Position numbers and translations under genes: made by a program. 64,000 nt of DNA from Nocardia cyriacigeorgica (lineage in GTDB: Bacteria; Actinomycetota; Actinomycetes; Mycobacteriales; Mycobacteriaceae). Below, in pieces: positions 43,244-52,177 of the stretch (position 1 is the stretch's first letter; each line of letters begins with the position of its first letter). Under the pieces are notes generated by a model. The model did not search any database. It saw only the letters and a program-made list of their open reading frames with translations, and was not told the origin of the DNA. Location of the stretch: assembly GCF_010868145.1 (NCBI RefSeq), contig NZ_JAAGUY010000012.1, forward strand, positions 1 to 64,000, read 5' to 3'.

Positions 43244-44698
43244 TCACTCCGATTCGGATAGGTAGGTGAAGACGACTTTCCGAGTCACCGGGTCCGCGGA
43301 TTCCAACCGCACCCGGACCGTCGCACCTTCGGGCGGCGAACCTTCGCACGGTCCGAGCAGCGGCGGGGCGGCGATGAAGATTTCGGCGGGGCGGTTGCCG
43401 TTGCCCTCGCGCACCACGACCGCATCGAATTCGGTGCCGATGCGCTGGGACAGCAGCGTCGCCTCGGTCAGATCGATACAGGCGCGTTCGATCTTGTTCG
43501 CCACGCCGTCGCTACGTTTCATCGTCTCGGCGGTGGCGCTCAGATCGTCCCGCACCCACTCCGGGACCGGAGTACCCGCGCAGTGTGCCAGGCAGATCTC
43601 GGTGGTGAACCGGTCAACCAGACGCCGCAGCGGCGCGGTGACGTGCGCGTACGGGGCGCCGATCGCGCTGTGCCGCAGGTTGTTCGACGCCGGGTCGGTG
43701 CCATCGAGGACGGTGTAGGCGGCGCCGCGCAACAGGCCGGTGGCCTCCGACATGAGCACCAGCGTGGCGGGTGTGCTCGGGTCGAGCCCCGCCAGCATCC
43801 GCCCCACCGGCTGATCGGCGGGCCAAGTGACGCCGAGGGCGGCGGCGGTGCGACGGATCGAGGCAATAGCCGAATCGGGCGGCGGCGGCATGGTGCGCAG
43901 CAGACCGATACGTTCGCCGGAGCCTTCGGCGCCTCCGTCGAGCATGATGCGGGCCGCACACATCCCGGCCAGCAGCGACACCTGCTCGTTCCAGTCGTCG
44001 ACGTCGGTGCGCGGTTCCAGGACAAGGCGCCAATGCCCGTCGGCACCCTCATCGCGGATGACGCTCTGCGCGGGCAGCCGCAGTTCGATCGCGCCGCGTG
44101 CCAGCCCGGCCGCGATGCGCCGCGTGCCGAATTCCGGCAGGGCCGCGATCGCTGCGGGGAGGCGTCCGGCATCGGCGTCGGCCTGAACACCGGCGTAATC
44201 GAGACGCGCGCGGGAGCGCACCACAGCGCGCTCGACCGAATACCGCACCGGTTCCGCGTCGTGGTCGAGCTCGATGGTCCACAGCGCCGCGGGACGCGTC
44301 TGTTCGGGGAGCAGGCTGGCCGAGTTCTCCGACAGCACCGGCGGATGCAGCGGCACGGTGGCGTCGGGCAGGTAAAAGGTCTGACCCCGGGTACCTGCTT
44401 CGGCGGCGAGGGCGCCATCCGGGACCACGACGGCGCCGAGGTCGGCGATGGCGTAGTGCAGCAGGAAGCCGGTGTCGGTGCGTTCGAGATGGAGCGCCTG
44501 GTCGAGGTCGAGCGCTCCCGGCGGGTCGATGGTGACGAACGGGATATCGGTGCGGTCGACCCGAGCGCCCGCGAACGCGTCGACCGCGTCGCGGGCTTCC
44601 GCGGTGGCCTCGGCCGGATATGCCGAGGTCAGTCCGAATTCGGATCGAATGGCGCCGAAATCGACCGGCGCCGAGACGATCCGCTGGTGGAGTTCCAC
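43244..44698 (-). CDS. RNB-domain ribonuclease
   Basis: The product (484 aa) is an actinobacterial RNase II/R-type protein reduced to the catalytic RNB domain plus a short C-terminal region. The active-site loop reads TIDPPGALDLDQAL. Three of the four metal-binding aspartates of RNase R are present, but the fourth is Gln. Further motifs are YLPDATVPLHPP, LLPEQTRPA and RHSAIGAPYAHVTAPLRR. No cold-shock domain is visible at the N-terminus. It probably degrades single-stranded RNA 3' to 5'. GAGGAA lies 11 bases before the GTG start. Confidence 0.88.
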   Translation of the reverse strand: MELHQRIVSAPVDFGAIRSEFGLTSAYPAEATAEARDAVDAFAGARVDRTDIPFVTIDPPGALDLDQALHLERTDTGFLLHYAIADLGAVVVPDGALAAEAGTRGQTFYLPDATVPLHPPVLSENSASLLPEQTRPAALWTIELDHDAEPVRYSVERAVVRSRARLDYAGVQADADAGRLPAAIAALPEFGTRRIAAGLARGAIELRLPAQSVIRDEGADGHWRLVLEPRTDVDDWNEQVSLLAGMCAARIMLDGGAEGSGERIGLLRTMPPPPDSAIASIRRTAAALGVTWPADQPVGRMLAGLDPSTPATLVLMSEATGLLRGAAYTVLDGTDPASNNLRHSAIGAPYAHVTAPLRRLVDRFTTEICLAHCAGTPVPEWVRDDLSATAETMKRSDGVANKIERACIDLTEATLLSQRIGTEFDAVVVREGNGNRPAEIFIAAPPLLGPCEGSPPEGATVRVRLESADPVTRKVVFTYLSESE

Positions 44699-44716
44699 GC
44701 TGAGGATTCTTCCTCG

Positions 44717-45049
44717 CTACTTCAGCGCCAGCATGGTGCCGCTCAGCTGGTCGAACGGCCCGAAGACGGTGAAGACGACCCTACCCTCGGGATACTGCGA
44801 CGACAGCGCCGCAGCTCCATCGAGGGAGTAGCCGAACGAGGCCGCCGACGGGTGCGGCAGGCCGGCGATGGTGCGCCCGAAACCGCTGTGGTGCACCCAC
44901 CTGGTGTCGCCCGGGCTGAGGTCGACCTGAACCCCGCCCGGCAGCGGGGTCACCGCGACGGCACCGGCGGAACCGGCCCCGAGCGTGGCGAAAACCGATG
45001 CGGCCCCGGCGATCAACGCGCCGGCGACCAGAGAACGAACTACCCGCAT
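44717..45049 (-). CDS. Small exported protein
   Basis: The product (110 aa) has a signal peptide (RSLVAGALIAGAASVFATLGAG, cleavage near SAGAVA) and a mature beta-rich domain of about 80 residues with no Cys. It is transcribed toward the RNB gene, which starts 18 bases after its stop, so they may share a transcript. No family recognised. Confidence 0.7.
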   Translation of the reverse strand: MRVVRSLVAGALIAGAASVFATLGAGSAGAVAVTPLPGGVQVDLSPGDTRWVHHSGFGRTIAGLPHPSAASFGYSLDGAAALSSQYPEGRVVFTVFGPFDQLSGTMLALK

Positions 45050-45280
45050 ATCAGTTGAGACCTGCTTCCCGAGAGTTTCAGTGTGAGGGCATGCACCGCA
45101 GCACCGCGACACATGTCGATCCAACGGCGACCACTCTATGACCTCCATCACGTTCTGGGCCAGTCCCGGACGAATCCGGCAGATATGACGCACGAACTCG
45201 GCAGCCGGCCGGCGCGGTCGCTGCTAGGGTGGCCGAGCGTAACCATCCCGCCTCACACAATCTTGGGAGTTCCGCACCTC

Positions 45281-45373
45281 ATGTCCACTCTTGTGTACGA
45301 CTACCTGCTGCCGCTGCTCGGTCCCGAACAGGCCGCCAACCTGGCGCGGATGCTGTTGATCGGCCCCGCCTGA
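45281..45373 (+). CDS. 30-residue small protein gene
   Basis: The ATG at 45281 opens a 30-codon frame encoding a short acidic-then-hydrophobic helix pair (YDYLLPLLGPEQAANLARML). A TAGGGT promoter element lies near 45228-45233, a GGGAG is 12 bases before the ATG and a strong hairpin follows the stop. The transcript would be only about 180 nt. The isolated unit with its own promoter and terminator supports a genuine small gene; the function is unknown. Confidence 0.55.
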   Translation: MSTLVYDYLLPLLGPEQAANLARMLLIGPA

Positions 45374-45387
45374 TCCAGCGGGTAGAT

Positions 45388-45414
45388 CGCCTCCCGCCCA
45401 TATCGCGGGAGGCG
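45388..45414 (+). terminator. Terminator of the small gene
   Basis: CGCCTCCCGC (45388-45397) is a perfect complement of 45405-45414, followed by GTTTCGG. It is 15 bases after the 30-codon ORF stop. Confidence 0.75.
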
Positions 45415-45446
45415 GTTTCGGTCGGGTGCCGCTAGCATCCGGCAAC

Positions 45447-45884
45447 GTGATCAGAACTTCCGCCGCGATTGCGGCATCTGCCTGCGCCCTTGCCCTGTTC
45501 GTCGCCGGTTGTGAGGACGAGACCACCTCCAGCGTCTCCCAGACCACCGCCGCGACCTCGGCGTCGGCAACCGCGACCGCGTCCGGCTCCGAGACCAGCG
45601 ATGCGGCTGCGCCGTCGACCGACGACAAGGGCGAGATGAGCCTGGATTCGGTGAAGGTCAGTTCCTTCGTCATCGGCTACAAGCAGGCCTTCCCGAGCTT
45701 GGCCGAGGGCCGCAGCGATGAGGAGATCGGCGAGATCTTCACCGAGACCTGCGAGGACATCCACGAGGGCAAGGCCGAGGACGAAATCCTGACCGAGGTC
45801 TCCAACCGCACCAAGAACGGCCGTGGCTCGGCGTCGCCGGAGGAGTCCAAGGCGATCTACGAGATGATCAAGGTGCTCTGCTGA
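45447..45884 (+). CDS. DUF732-like lipoprotein
   Basis: The product (145 aa) has a lipoprotein signal (AAIAASACALALFVAGC), a Thr/Ser/Ala-rich linker and a C-terminal four-helix domain with two Cys (TETCEDI and KVLC) of the DUF732 type common in mycobacteria and nocardiae. Function unknown; it is anchored outside the membrane. TAGCAT ends 8 bases before the GTG, so the mRNA is probably leaderless. It converges on rnpB. Confidence 0.8.
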   Translation: MIRTSAAIAASACALALFVAGCEDETTSSVSQTTAATSASATATASGSETSDAAAPSTDDKGEMSLDSVKVSSFVIGYKQAFPSLAEGRSDEEIGEIFTETCEDIHEGKAEDEILTEVSNRTKNGRGSASPEESKAIYEMIKVLC

Positions 45885-45908
45885 GGCGCGACTGCGGCTG
45901 ATACCGAC

Positions 45909-45942
45909 GCGGCGGGGCCCTCATCGGGCACCGCCCCGCGCC
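45909..45942 (-). terminator. Likely rnpB terminator
   Basis: GCGGCGGGGC and GCCCCGCGCCG form a GC-rich stem with a small bulge directly beyond the 3' end of rnpB and between it and the convergent lipoprotein gene. Confidence 0.45.
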
Positions 45943-45947
45943 GTATG

Positions 45948-46371
<424 letters not shown>

Positions 46372-46401
46372 AGGACAGGATACTCGGTAAGTTAATCGAC
46401 C

Positions 46402-47289
46402 ATGGAACGTGTCGAGGTCAGCTTCCCGTCGGGGGGAGAGCAGTGCGCCGCCTGGCTCTACCGCCCGGACGGCGTGCCCAAACCGCGCCCGCTCGTGGTG
46501 ATGGGACACGGCCTGGGGGCCAACAGAGAAATGGGTTTGGATCGGTACGCGCGACGGTTCGCGGCCGCGGGGATGGGGGTGCTGGTCTTCGATTACCGCC
46601 ATTTCGGTGCCAGTGATGGCGCACCACGTCAGCTGATCCATATCGCCCGTCAGCGCGAGGACTGGCATGCCGCAATCGCCTACGGGCGCACCATCCGCGG
46701 ATTCGACGCCACTCGGATCGCGTTGTGGGGCACCTCGTTCGGCGGTGGACACGTGCTGTCCATCGCACCCGACGACGCCTACATCGCGGCCGTGGTCGCC
46801 CAGGTGCCGTTCACCAGCGGATGGGCCGCGGCGAAGGCCAAGGGCCCGACCAGCCTGACCAAGGTCGCGACCATCGCCGCGACCGACCTGCTCATCGGCC
46901 CGATCCGGCGCAAGCCGGTGCCGGTACGGCTGGCCGGACGCAAGCGTTCCGCGGCACTCATGGCCGCGTCCGATGTGCCGGAGGGCTTCGGCAGGCTGGC
47001 CGAGGAAAGCGAGAGTTACCACCCGAAAGTGTCTGCCCGCGTCGCGTTCTCGGCACTGTTCGACGCACCGGGCCGCCGCGCCAAGTCGTTGAAGATGCCG
47101 GTCATGTACGCGCTGTGCGACAACGATTCGATCACCCCGGTCAAGAACGCGCTGCGCGCCGCCGAGCGCACCAAGCACGCCATCGTGAAGCGTTATGACG
47201 CAGGACATTTCGATATCTACTTCGACGACCTGTTCGAGCAGGCCGTGCACGACCAGACCGAATTCTTGGTCTCGGTCCTTCGCCCCTGA
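46402..47289 (+). CDS. Alpha/beta hydrolase
   Basis: The product (295 aa) has the alpha/beta hydrolase core: MGHGLGANREMGL oxyanion loop, DYRHFGASDG, nucleophile GTSFGGG (about 115-121), a probable Asp in CDNDSITP and His in YDAGHFDIYFD. The family is the S15/UPF0255-like group often annotated as X-Pro dipeptidyl-peptidase-like or thioesterase-like. No signal peptide is present. TAAGTT ends 8 bases before the ATG. It is divergent from rnpB and ends in a long hairpin. Confidence 0.85.
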   Translation: MERVEVSFPSGGEQCAAWLYRPDGVPKPRPLVVMGHGLGANREMGLDRYARRFAAAGMGVLVFDYRHFGASDGAPRQLIHIARQREDWHAAIAYGRTIRGFDATRIALWGTSFGGGHVLSIAPDDAYIAAVVAQVPFTSGWAAAKAKGPTSLTKVATIAATDLLIGPIRRKPVPVRLAGRKRSAALMAASDVPEGFGRLAEESESYHPKVSARVAFSALFDAPGRRAKSLKMPVMYALCDNDSITPVKNALRAAERTKHAIVKRYDAGHFDIYFDDLFEQAVHDQTEFLVSVLRP

Positions 47290-47296
47290 GCCGTCG

Positions 47297-47345
47297 CCAC
47301 CGGAGGGCCGGTATCGTGGAGGTACCCGGCCGGCCCTTCCGGTGG
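47297..47345 (+). terminator. Terminator of the alpha/beta hydrolase gene
   Basis: CCACCGGAGGGCCGG (47297-47311) pairs with CCGGCCCTTCCGGTGG (47330-47345) with one bulged base. It begins 8 bases after the stop codon. Confidence 0.8.
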
Positions 47346-47475
47346 CAGGCCATGTCGAAGGCTCCGATGCGCCGCGAAGCATCGTCGCTGTGAATCACAT
47401 TGTTCTGACCTTTGGTACCGCGGGGAATCCCGGTGCCGCACTTGCGATCCGCGGGAAGGGACTTCCCTCCCGCCG

Positions 47476-47994
47476 ATGAGCACCGCGCGGGTTCGGACCC
47501 GCCCGGAACTGCGTCGTCAGCGCCGTCAGCGCTCCCACGGCTGCTGGAACCATCTCATCGCCGCTCCCCTATGGCCCAAGCACGGCGTCAATCTTGGCAC
47601 CATGCTGCGCACCTGCGATGCCGTCGGCGCCTGCCTGGCCGTCCCCCGCCGCCCCTGGGTCCCCGACGCGCTCGCCCAGGGGAACACGCTGCGCCACCGC
47701 CAATGCGTGCACTGGATCGATGGCCGAGTCGACCGCTGGCTCGACCGCCAACGCGCAGGCGGATCCGCCGTGATCGGTGTCGAACTCACCGACGAATCCA
47801 TCCGCCTCGCCGACCTGCCCGTGGCGCGCAAGCGCACCGTAATCGTGCTGGGTCACGAAGCCGACGGAATCCCACCCGAAGGAATGGAGCGGCTGGACCT
47901 GACAGTGGAGATACCGATGGCGGGAACAGGGCACAGCCTGAACGTGGCGGTGGCGGGGTCGCTCGTGCTGTACAAGCTGGCGGGACTCTGCTGA
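47476..47994 (+). CDS. SpoU/TrmH-family RNA 2'-O-methyltransferase
   Basis: The product (172 aa) carries the three SPOUT motifs: VNLGTMLRTCDAVGA (about 38-52), VLGHEADGIP, and IPMAGTGHSLNVAVAGSLVLY at the end. These build the deep trefoil knot that binds SAM. It methylates the ribose of a tRNA or rRNA nucleotide. Its small size without an N-terminal substrate domain fits the TrmL/TrmH-like subgroup. The basic start (residues 1-25) may bind RNA. Confidence 0.9.
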   Translation: MSTARVRTRPELRRQRRQRSHGCWNHLIAAPLWPKHGVNLGTMLRTCDAVGACLAVPRRPWVPDALAQGNTLRHRQCVHWIDGRVDRWLDRQRAGGSAVIGVELTDESIRLADLPVARKRTVIVLGHEADGIPPEGMERLDLTVEIPMAGTGHSLNVAVAGSLVLYKLAGLC

Positions 47995-48024
47995 GCGTGT
48001 TCACATTTCCGTAGGCTGGACCGG

Positions 48025-48882
48025 GTGGGAGTTGCGGATGTCGGCTGCGGGCCTGGTGCGGGCTGGGATTTCGCGGGTCCGTCGGCCGCCGTGCAGTCGG
48101 GTGCCGGAATCATCGGATACCGCGATGTGGGGGCCGCCGGGTTGGACTTGCGGGTTGCCGCGTCGACGGCGGTCGCCGTGGTGATCGAGTTCGGGGGCCA
48201 CGACATGATTGTCGACGACATTGGTGGTCAGCAGTCTTTGGGCGGTTTCGTCGTGGGGCTTCCCATGGCGGCCATGCGTATTCGTAGCAGGCAGGCCGCG
48301 TGCGTGGAGGTTCGCATGTCGCCGATCCGGGCGCACTCCCTGCTGGGTATTGCCGCAACCGATCTGGGCCGTGGCGTTGTCCCATTGGAGCAGCTGTGGG
48401 GATCCGAGGTTCGGCGACTGCGAGAGCAACTCGCGGACGCCAGGACCTGGGAGGAACGGTTCGCACGGACGAAGTCGTTTCTGACACAGTGCGACAGGCC
48501 GATGCGGACGCCCGATCCCGAGGTGATCGCCGCCTGGCATCACATACTCGCCTCCGGTGGCCAGGTGAAGGTCGGCGAGCTCGCCGAATCCCTCGGATGG
48601 AGCCGTAAGCGGCTGTGGGCGAGGTTCGAATCCCAGATCGGTCTGACACCCAAGCGGGCGGCGATGCTGGTCCGATTCCGGCGCGCGGTCGTCGGTTTGC
48701 TGGCAGGCCTGCCCGCCGCCGACGTCGCCGCGGTGTGCGGCTACACCGATCAGGCTCACCTGTGCCGGGATGTGTCGATCTTCGCGGACCGCACACCGGG
48801 GACGCTGTATGAGGACGATCTGCCTGCCATCGCCCGGGATCGGTACCGGGCTTGGGGAACATTTTTCCAATCCCCGGGATGA
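48025..48882 (+). CDS. AraC-family regulator
   Basis: The product (285 aa) has a cupin-like N-terminal sensor region and a C-terminal AraC/XylS domain with both helix-turn-helix motifs: VGELAESLGWSRKRLWARF (about 190-208) and VAAVCGYTDQAHLCRD. TAGGCT ends 7 bases before the GTG at 48025, pointing to a leaderless mRNA. The next gene, a DUF998 membrane protein 94 bases downstream, is the likely target; AraC/DUF998 pairs are frequent in actinobacteria. Confidence 0.87.
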   Translation: MGVADVGCGPGAGWDFAGPSAAVQSGAGIIGYRDVGAAGLDLRVAASTAVAVVIEFGGHDMIVDDIGGQQSLGGFVVGLPMAAMRIRSRQAACVEVRMSPIRAHSLLGIAATDLGRGVVPLEQLWGSEVRRLREQLADARTWEERFARTKSFLTQCDRPMRTPDPEVIAAWHHILASGGQVKVGELAESLGWSRKRLWARFESQIGLTPKRAAMLVRFRRAVVGLLAGLPAADVAAVCGYTDQAHLCRDVSIFADRTPGTLYEDDLPAIARDRYRAWGTFFQSPG

Positions 48883-48976
48883 CCGATCGGTCGATAGTGG
48901 TGTTCACCTCGGGTGCGGTCGGCGAACCGAACGCGACTCGAGCCTCACCCCGATCGACGACGAGAGGACACGTGTC

Positions 48977-49678
48977 GTGACCGACACCCTCGGCCATACG
49001 AAGCGGCATACACGAAGTACTGGAGAGCAGTCAGGGTCGATGCGACTGCTGCTGGCTTGCGGTGTCATCGGTCCGCTGCTCAATATTGTTGTCATTCACG
49101 TGCTCGGGGCACTACGCCCTGACTACAACGCCTTGGTAGTCCCCGACAGCAACCTCGAACTGGGGCCGGGTGGGTGGATGCAGATCACCAACTACATCGT
49201 CACCGGAACCCTCCTGCTCGCTTTCGCCCTTGGGATGAGGGGGCTCATGCGTACCGGACGTGGCTCGACCTGGGGGCCTATCCTGCTCGGCATCTACGGC
49301 TTCACCTTCGTCGCCATCGGGCCTATCCTTCCCGACCCGTCGCTGGGGTACCCACCGGGAGTGCCGGAAGTGCTGACCATTCACGGCGCCATTCACAGTC
49401 TTCTCGGTCTGGTTCAGTTCGGTTCGCTGACTGCGGCTTGCTTCGTGCTGGCACGGCGCGATGAGGCGCTCGAAAGTCGCGGCTGGTACCGGTATTCGGT
49501 TGCCACCGGCCTGATGGTCCCCACCTCTTATATCGCCTTCGCTCTCATCGCCAAATTGGCAGAAGGAGGACCCGCAGGGCTGATCGAACGGATCGGGATC
49601 GTCGCCAGCGGTATCTGGATTGTTGTGTTGGCGATCCGCCTCATGCGTCGACCTGTTCCACGCGCGGCTGTCGGATGA
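48977..49678 (+). CDS. DUF998 membrane protein
   Basis: The product (233 aa) has about six hydrophobic segments, beginning LLLACGVIGPLLNIVVIHVL, and the conserved PDYNALVVPDSNLELGPGGW loop after the first one, typical of DUF998. GAGAGG lies nine bases before the GTG at 48977. The family is uncharacterised. It is probably regulated by the adjacent AraC protein. Confidence 0.83.
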   Translation: MTDTLGHTKRHTRSTGEQSGSMRLLLACGVIGPLLNIVVIHVLGALRPDYNALVVPDSNLELGPGGWMQITNYIVTGTLLLAFALGMRGLMRTGRGSTWGPILLGIYGFTFVAIGPILPDPSLGYPPGVPEVLTIHGAIHSLLGLVQFGSLTAACFVLARRDEALESRGWYRYSVATGLMVPTSYIAFALIAKLAEGGPAGLIERIGIVASGIWIVVLAIRLMRRPVPRAAVG

Positions 49679-49814
49679 ACGGATCTGTCAGAAGTCAGGT
49701 TCCTCCTCGCCTTATGGCGCGGCGTCGACTTGGCGGCCTTCCGCCACGGTTGACAATCTGAATTTGCTCCATTCGTCCAAGCCGGTCGTCCGCAACGATG
49801 CGATCGTCGGATCC

Positions 49815-50219
49815 ATGACGAAACAAGCAGTATCCGCAGATCTCGATACGTTTACGCGGCTCTGTCGCGACTGGGACGATGCGCTCGTCGCGAACGATGT
49901 GGAGCGGATTGCCGCCTTCGCTACGCGGGGGTGGATGTTCGTCTCGCAAGACGGGGTGATGGCCGGCAGTCGGTTCCTGGCGGCCGTTGCCGACGGGGTG
50001 GTACTGCACGACACGTTCCGCAGTGCGGTGCAGTCCGTGGTCGACCTCGGTGATGTCGCAGTCGTCGTCGCTCGGGTGGTCAACACCGGTGTGTATCAGG
50101 GCGAGCGGTTCGAGAACGACGAATGGGCCTCGGACGTTTTCGTGTACCGGGAGGGGCGCTGGCTCTGCGAGTTGACTCACCTCACGCCGGCGAGGGCCGC
50201 GCCGTGGCCGACACCGTAG
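49815..50219 (+). CDS. NTF2-like (DUF4440) protein
   Basis: The product (134 aa) is a cone-shaped NTF2-like fold: helix LDTFTRLCRDWDDALVANDV, then strands GWMFVSQDGVMAG and DVAVVVARVVNTGVYQG, and ends in EGRWLCELTHLTP. Such proteins are small enzymes, ligand carriers or ketosteroid-isomerase relatives. No catalytic residues can be assigned. It ends close to a hairpin terminator. Confidence 0.75.
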   Translation: MTKQAVSADLDTFTRLCRDWDDALVANDVERIAAFATRGWMFVSQDGVMAGSRFLAAVADGVVLHDTFRSAVQSVVDLGDVAVVVARVVNTGVYQGERFENDEWASDVFVYREGRWLCELTHLTPARAAPWPTP

Positions 50220-50250
50220 TCGACGTCACCCCCACCCGGAACCGGCCGGA

Positions 50251-50270
50251 TTGCCCGAGGTCCCGGGCAA
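50251..50270. terminator. Hairpin between convergent genes
   Basis: TTGCCCG (50251-50257) pairs with CGGGCAA (50264-50270), with CCGG/CCGG extension outside. It separates the NTF2-like gene from the convergent methyltransferase gene. Confidence 0.5.
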
Positions 50271-50304
50271 CCGCCGGCTGCTTCGGTCCCGATTGCCGGA
50301 TCAG

Positions 50305-51138
50305 CTAAGGCCGTCGAGCGACGACGGCGAAGTTCAAGGGGATGCGGGGGAACCCGGGCTCCAACGCCCAACCTTCGGCGCACGGAACGAGACCAGGGAA
50401 GGCCGGCCAGTCCATGTACGGGAGTTCCTCGACGGCTTCGATTCGCAGACCTGCCTTCAGCAGCGCGGTGATGACTTCGCCGAGGTCGTGGCGCCATTCA
50501 GTGTTCGTGGTGTGGGCTATCCGGCCGTCCGAGTCCTCGGTGTAGGTGCCCGAATCCTCGTAGGTTCGAGCGCCACCACCACTGAGGTAGTCGTCGTTGA
50601 CAGTCCAGGGTTCGAATTCCACGGCGCCGAGGAGGGGGTGGTCGTCGCGGATGAGGAAGACCCCGCCCGGTTCGAGGAGATCGTGAATGGACTGCGCCCA
50701 CTCGGTGAGATCAGGGAGCCAGACGATGGTTCCGGCGCTGGTGACGATCGTGTCGAAGCGACGGTCGATCCGGGTGGAGGCGTATCGGGCGTCGCCTTCC
50801 ACCCAGGTGATGTCGCGACCGTCGGCTGCTGCGATGCGGGTCGCGTGACGCAGCGAGTTCGGCGAGAGGTCGAGGCCGTGCACCTCGACCGCGCCGAGCC
50901 GCGCCCAGGACACCGTGTCGGTGCCTATATGGCATTGCAGGTGCAGCAGGGACCGGCCCTCGATACCGGAATCCGGCAAGTGCGGTGCCAGCACCGACAG
51001 GTCGTTGCGTACGACCTGGGAGATATCGGTGGGGTCGGCCAGAAAGGCTTCTACGTCGTACATCTCCGAGCGCGCGTGGACATCTGCTCGGTCGTCCCAG
51101 TTGGCGCGGTTGGCGGCGACGGCTTCTGCCTCGTGCAC
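50305..51138 (-). CDS. Class I SAM-dependent methyltransferase
   Basis: The product (277 aa) has motif I written LLHLQCHIGTDT (about 57-68), an unusual but known variant, then VHGLDLSPNSLRHA, the acidic DARYAS loop and a post-core LLEPGGVFLIRDDHP. It belongs to the group of small-molecule methyltransferases that begin with ANRANWDDRADVHA-type helices. AAGGA seven bases before the GTG at 51138 decides the start. It stands alone. Confidence 0.85.
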   Translation of the reverse strand: MHEAEAVAANRANWDDRADVHARSEMYDVEAFLADPTDISQVVRNDLSVLAPHLPDSGIEGRSLLHLQCHIGTDTVSWARLGAVEVHGLDLSPNSLRHATRIAAADGRDITWVEGDARYASTRIDRRFDTIVTSAGTIVWLPDLTEWAQSIHDLLEPGGVFLIRDDHPLLGAVEFEPWTVNDDYLSGGGARTYEDSGTYTEDSDGRIAHTTNTEWRHDLGEVITALLKAGLRIEAVEELPYMDWPAFPGLVPCAEGWALEPGFPRIPLNFAVVARRP

Positions 51139-51252
51139 GGCCGGTCCTTTCGACGGTTCAGCCCCCACTGTTCGGCCCCCGGATCTTTGTAGTGGAGCCC
51201 GGATCCGGCCGCCACTGATTTTCCGCGCGACCGACCCCGGGCTCCAGATCGG

Positions 51253-52128
51253 TCAGGCCGGTGCCGGCTTGCCGAATTCGTCGATCAGCACGGCATATTC
51301 ATCCCCGCCGTGCCCGGCGGCGATCGAGCGATCGGCCATCATCTTGATCAGCTTCGGCAGCTCGGCATTGATACCCGCCGCTTCACACTCCTCGATCAGG
51401 TGCGCCATCGTCCGCGCGTGGGTGTCCAGCGACGCCACCTCGGCATGGAAGGACCCGTTGTCGATCTGCTCCGCATGTCCGGGCAGCCATCCGGCCACAC
51501 CGGTGGCGAGCTGCTGCGCGAACGGGGCGAATGTCGCGGCATCGACACCTGCCGTCCTGAGCAGGGCTGTGCCCTGAAGCCAGGCGTTCAGGACGCTCCA
51601 CATCATGGCCAAACCGGCGACGTCGTACAAGGACGCCAGCCCATGGTCGGCACCGAGGTAGGACGCGGTGCCGAGCGCTTCGAATGTCGACTCGTGGGCA
51701 TCGAAATCAGCCTGCGCCCCGCTGTGCAGGATCACCGCCTCGGCGGTTCCGATCGCCGGCGGGATGGCCATGATGGCGCCGTCGAGGTAGCGGGCGCCGC
51801 GCTGTTCGGCCCATCGGGCGGCTTCTCTGGCCTGGGCCGAGTCGCCTGAGGTCAGGTTGAGCAGAGTCGTCCCGTCCAGCTCGCTCGCGGCGAGCAGCTC
51901 GTACATCGCCTGATAGTCGGTGAGGCAGATGATCGTCGGTGAACCCGCCCGGAGCGCGTCGGCAACCGTTGGCGCCAGCTGTGCGCCCTCGGACACCAAC
52001 CGATCAGCCTTCGCGGCTGTCCGGTTCCATACGGTTGTCGGGTGCCCGGCTTTCAGGAACGCGCCGGCGAGCGCCTGGCCCATCAGCCCGAGTCCGATGA
52101 CTGTCACGGGCGCTTTGGTGTTGGTCAT
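51253..52128 (-). CDS. Imine-reductase/hydroxyisobutyrate-dehydrogenase-like NADP enzyme
   Basis: The product (291 aa) has an N-terminal Rossmann domain with IGLGLMGQALAGAF (about 9-22) and the WNRTAAKADRL strand typical of NADPH preference, an interdomain helix, and a C-terminal helical dimerisation domain. This fits imine reductases and beta-hydroxyacid dehydrogenase relatives. The lysine of true beta-hydroxyacid dehydrogenases is not evident, which favours the imine-reductase type. It is divergent from a MerR gene 49 bases away. Confidence 0.83.
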   Translation of the reverse strand: MTNTKAPVTVIGLGLMGQALAGAFLKAGHPTTVWNRTAAKADRLVSEGAQLAPTVADALRAGSPTIICLTDYQAMYELLAASELDGTTLLNLTSGDSAQAREAARWAEQRGARYLDGAIMAIPPAIGTAEAVILHSGAQADFDAHESTFEALGTASYLGADHGLASLYDVAGLAMMWSVLNAWLQGTALLRTAGVDAATFAPFAQQLATGVAGWLPGHAEQIDNGSFHAEVASLDTHARTMAHLIEECEAAGINAELPKLIKMMADRSIAAGHGGDEYAVLIDEFGKPAPA

Positions 52129-52144
52129 GGCAGCATCGTCAACG

Positions 52145-52166
52145 TTGATACCGGTGTGAAGGTCAA
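52145..52166. promoter_or_regulatory. Candidate MerR operator
   Basis: TTGATACC and GGTCAA mirror each other across an 8-nt centre in the short gap between the divergent reductase and MerR genes. It lies within the expected promoter spacer of one or both genes, as MerR-type regulators require. Confidence 0.5.
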
Positions 52167-52177
52167 GTGAGGTTTCG

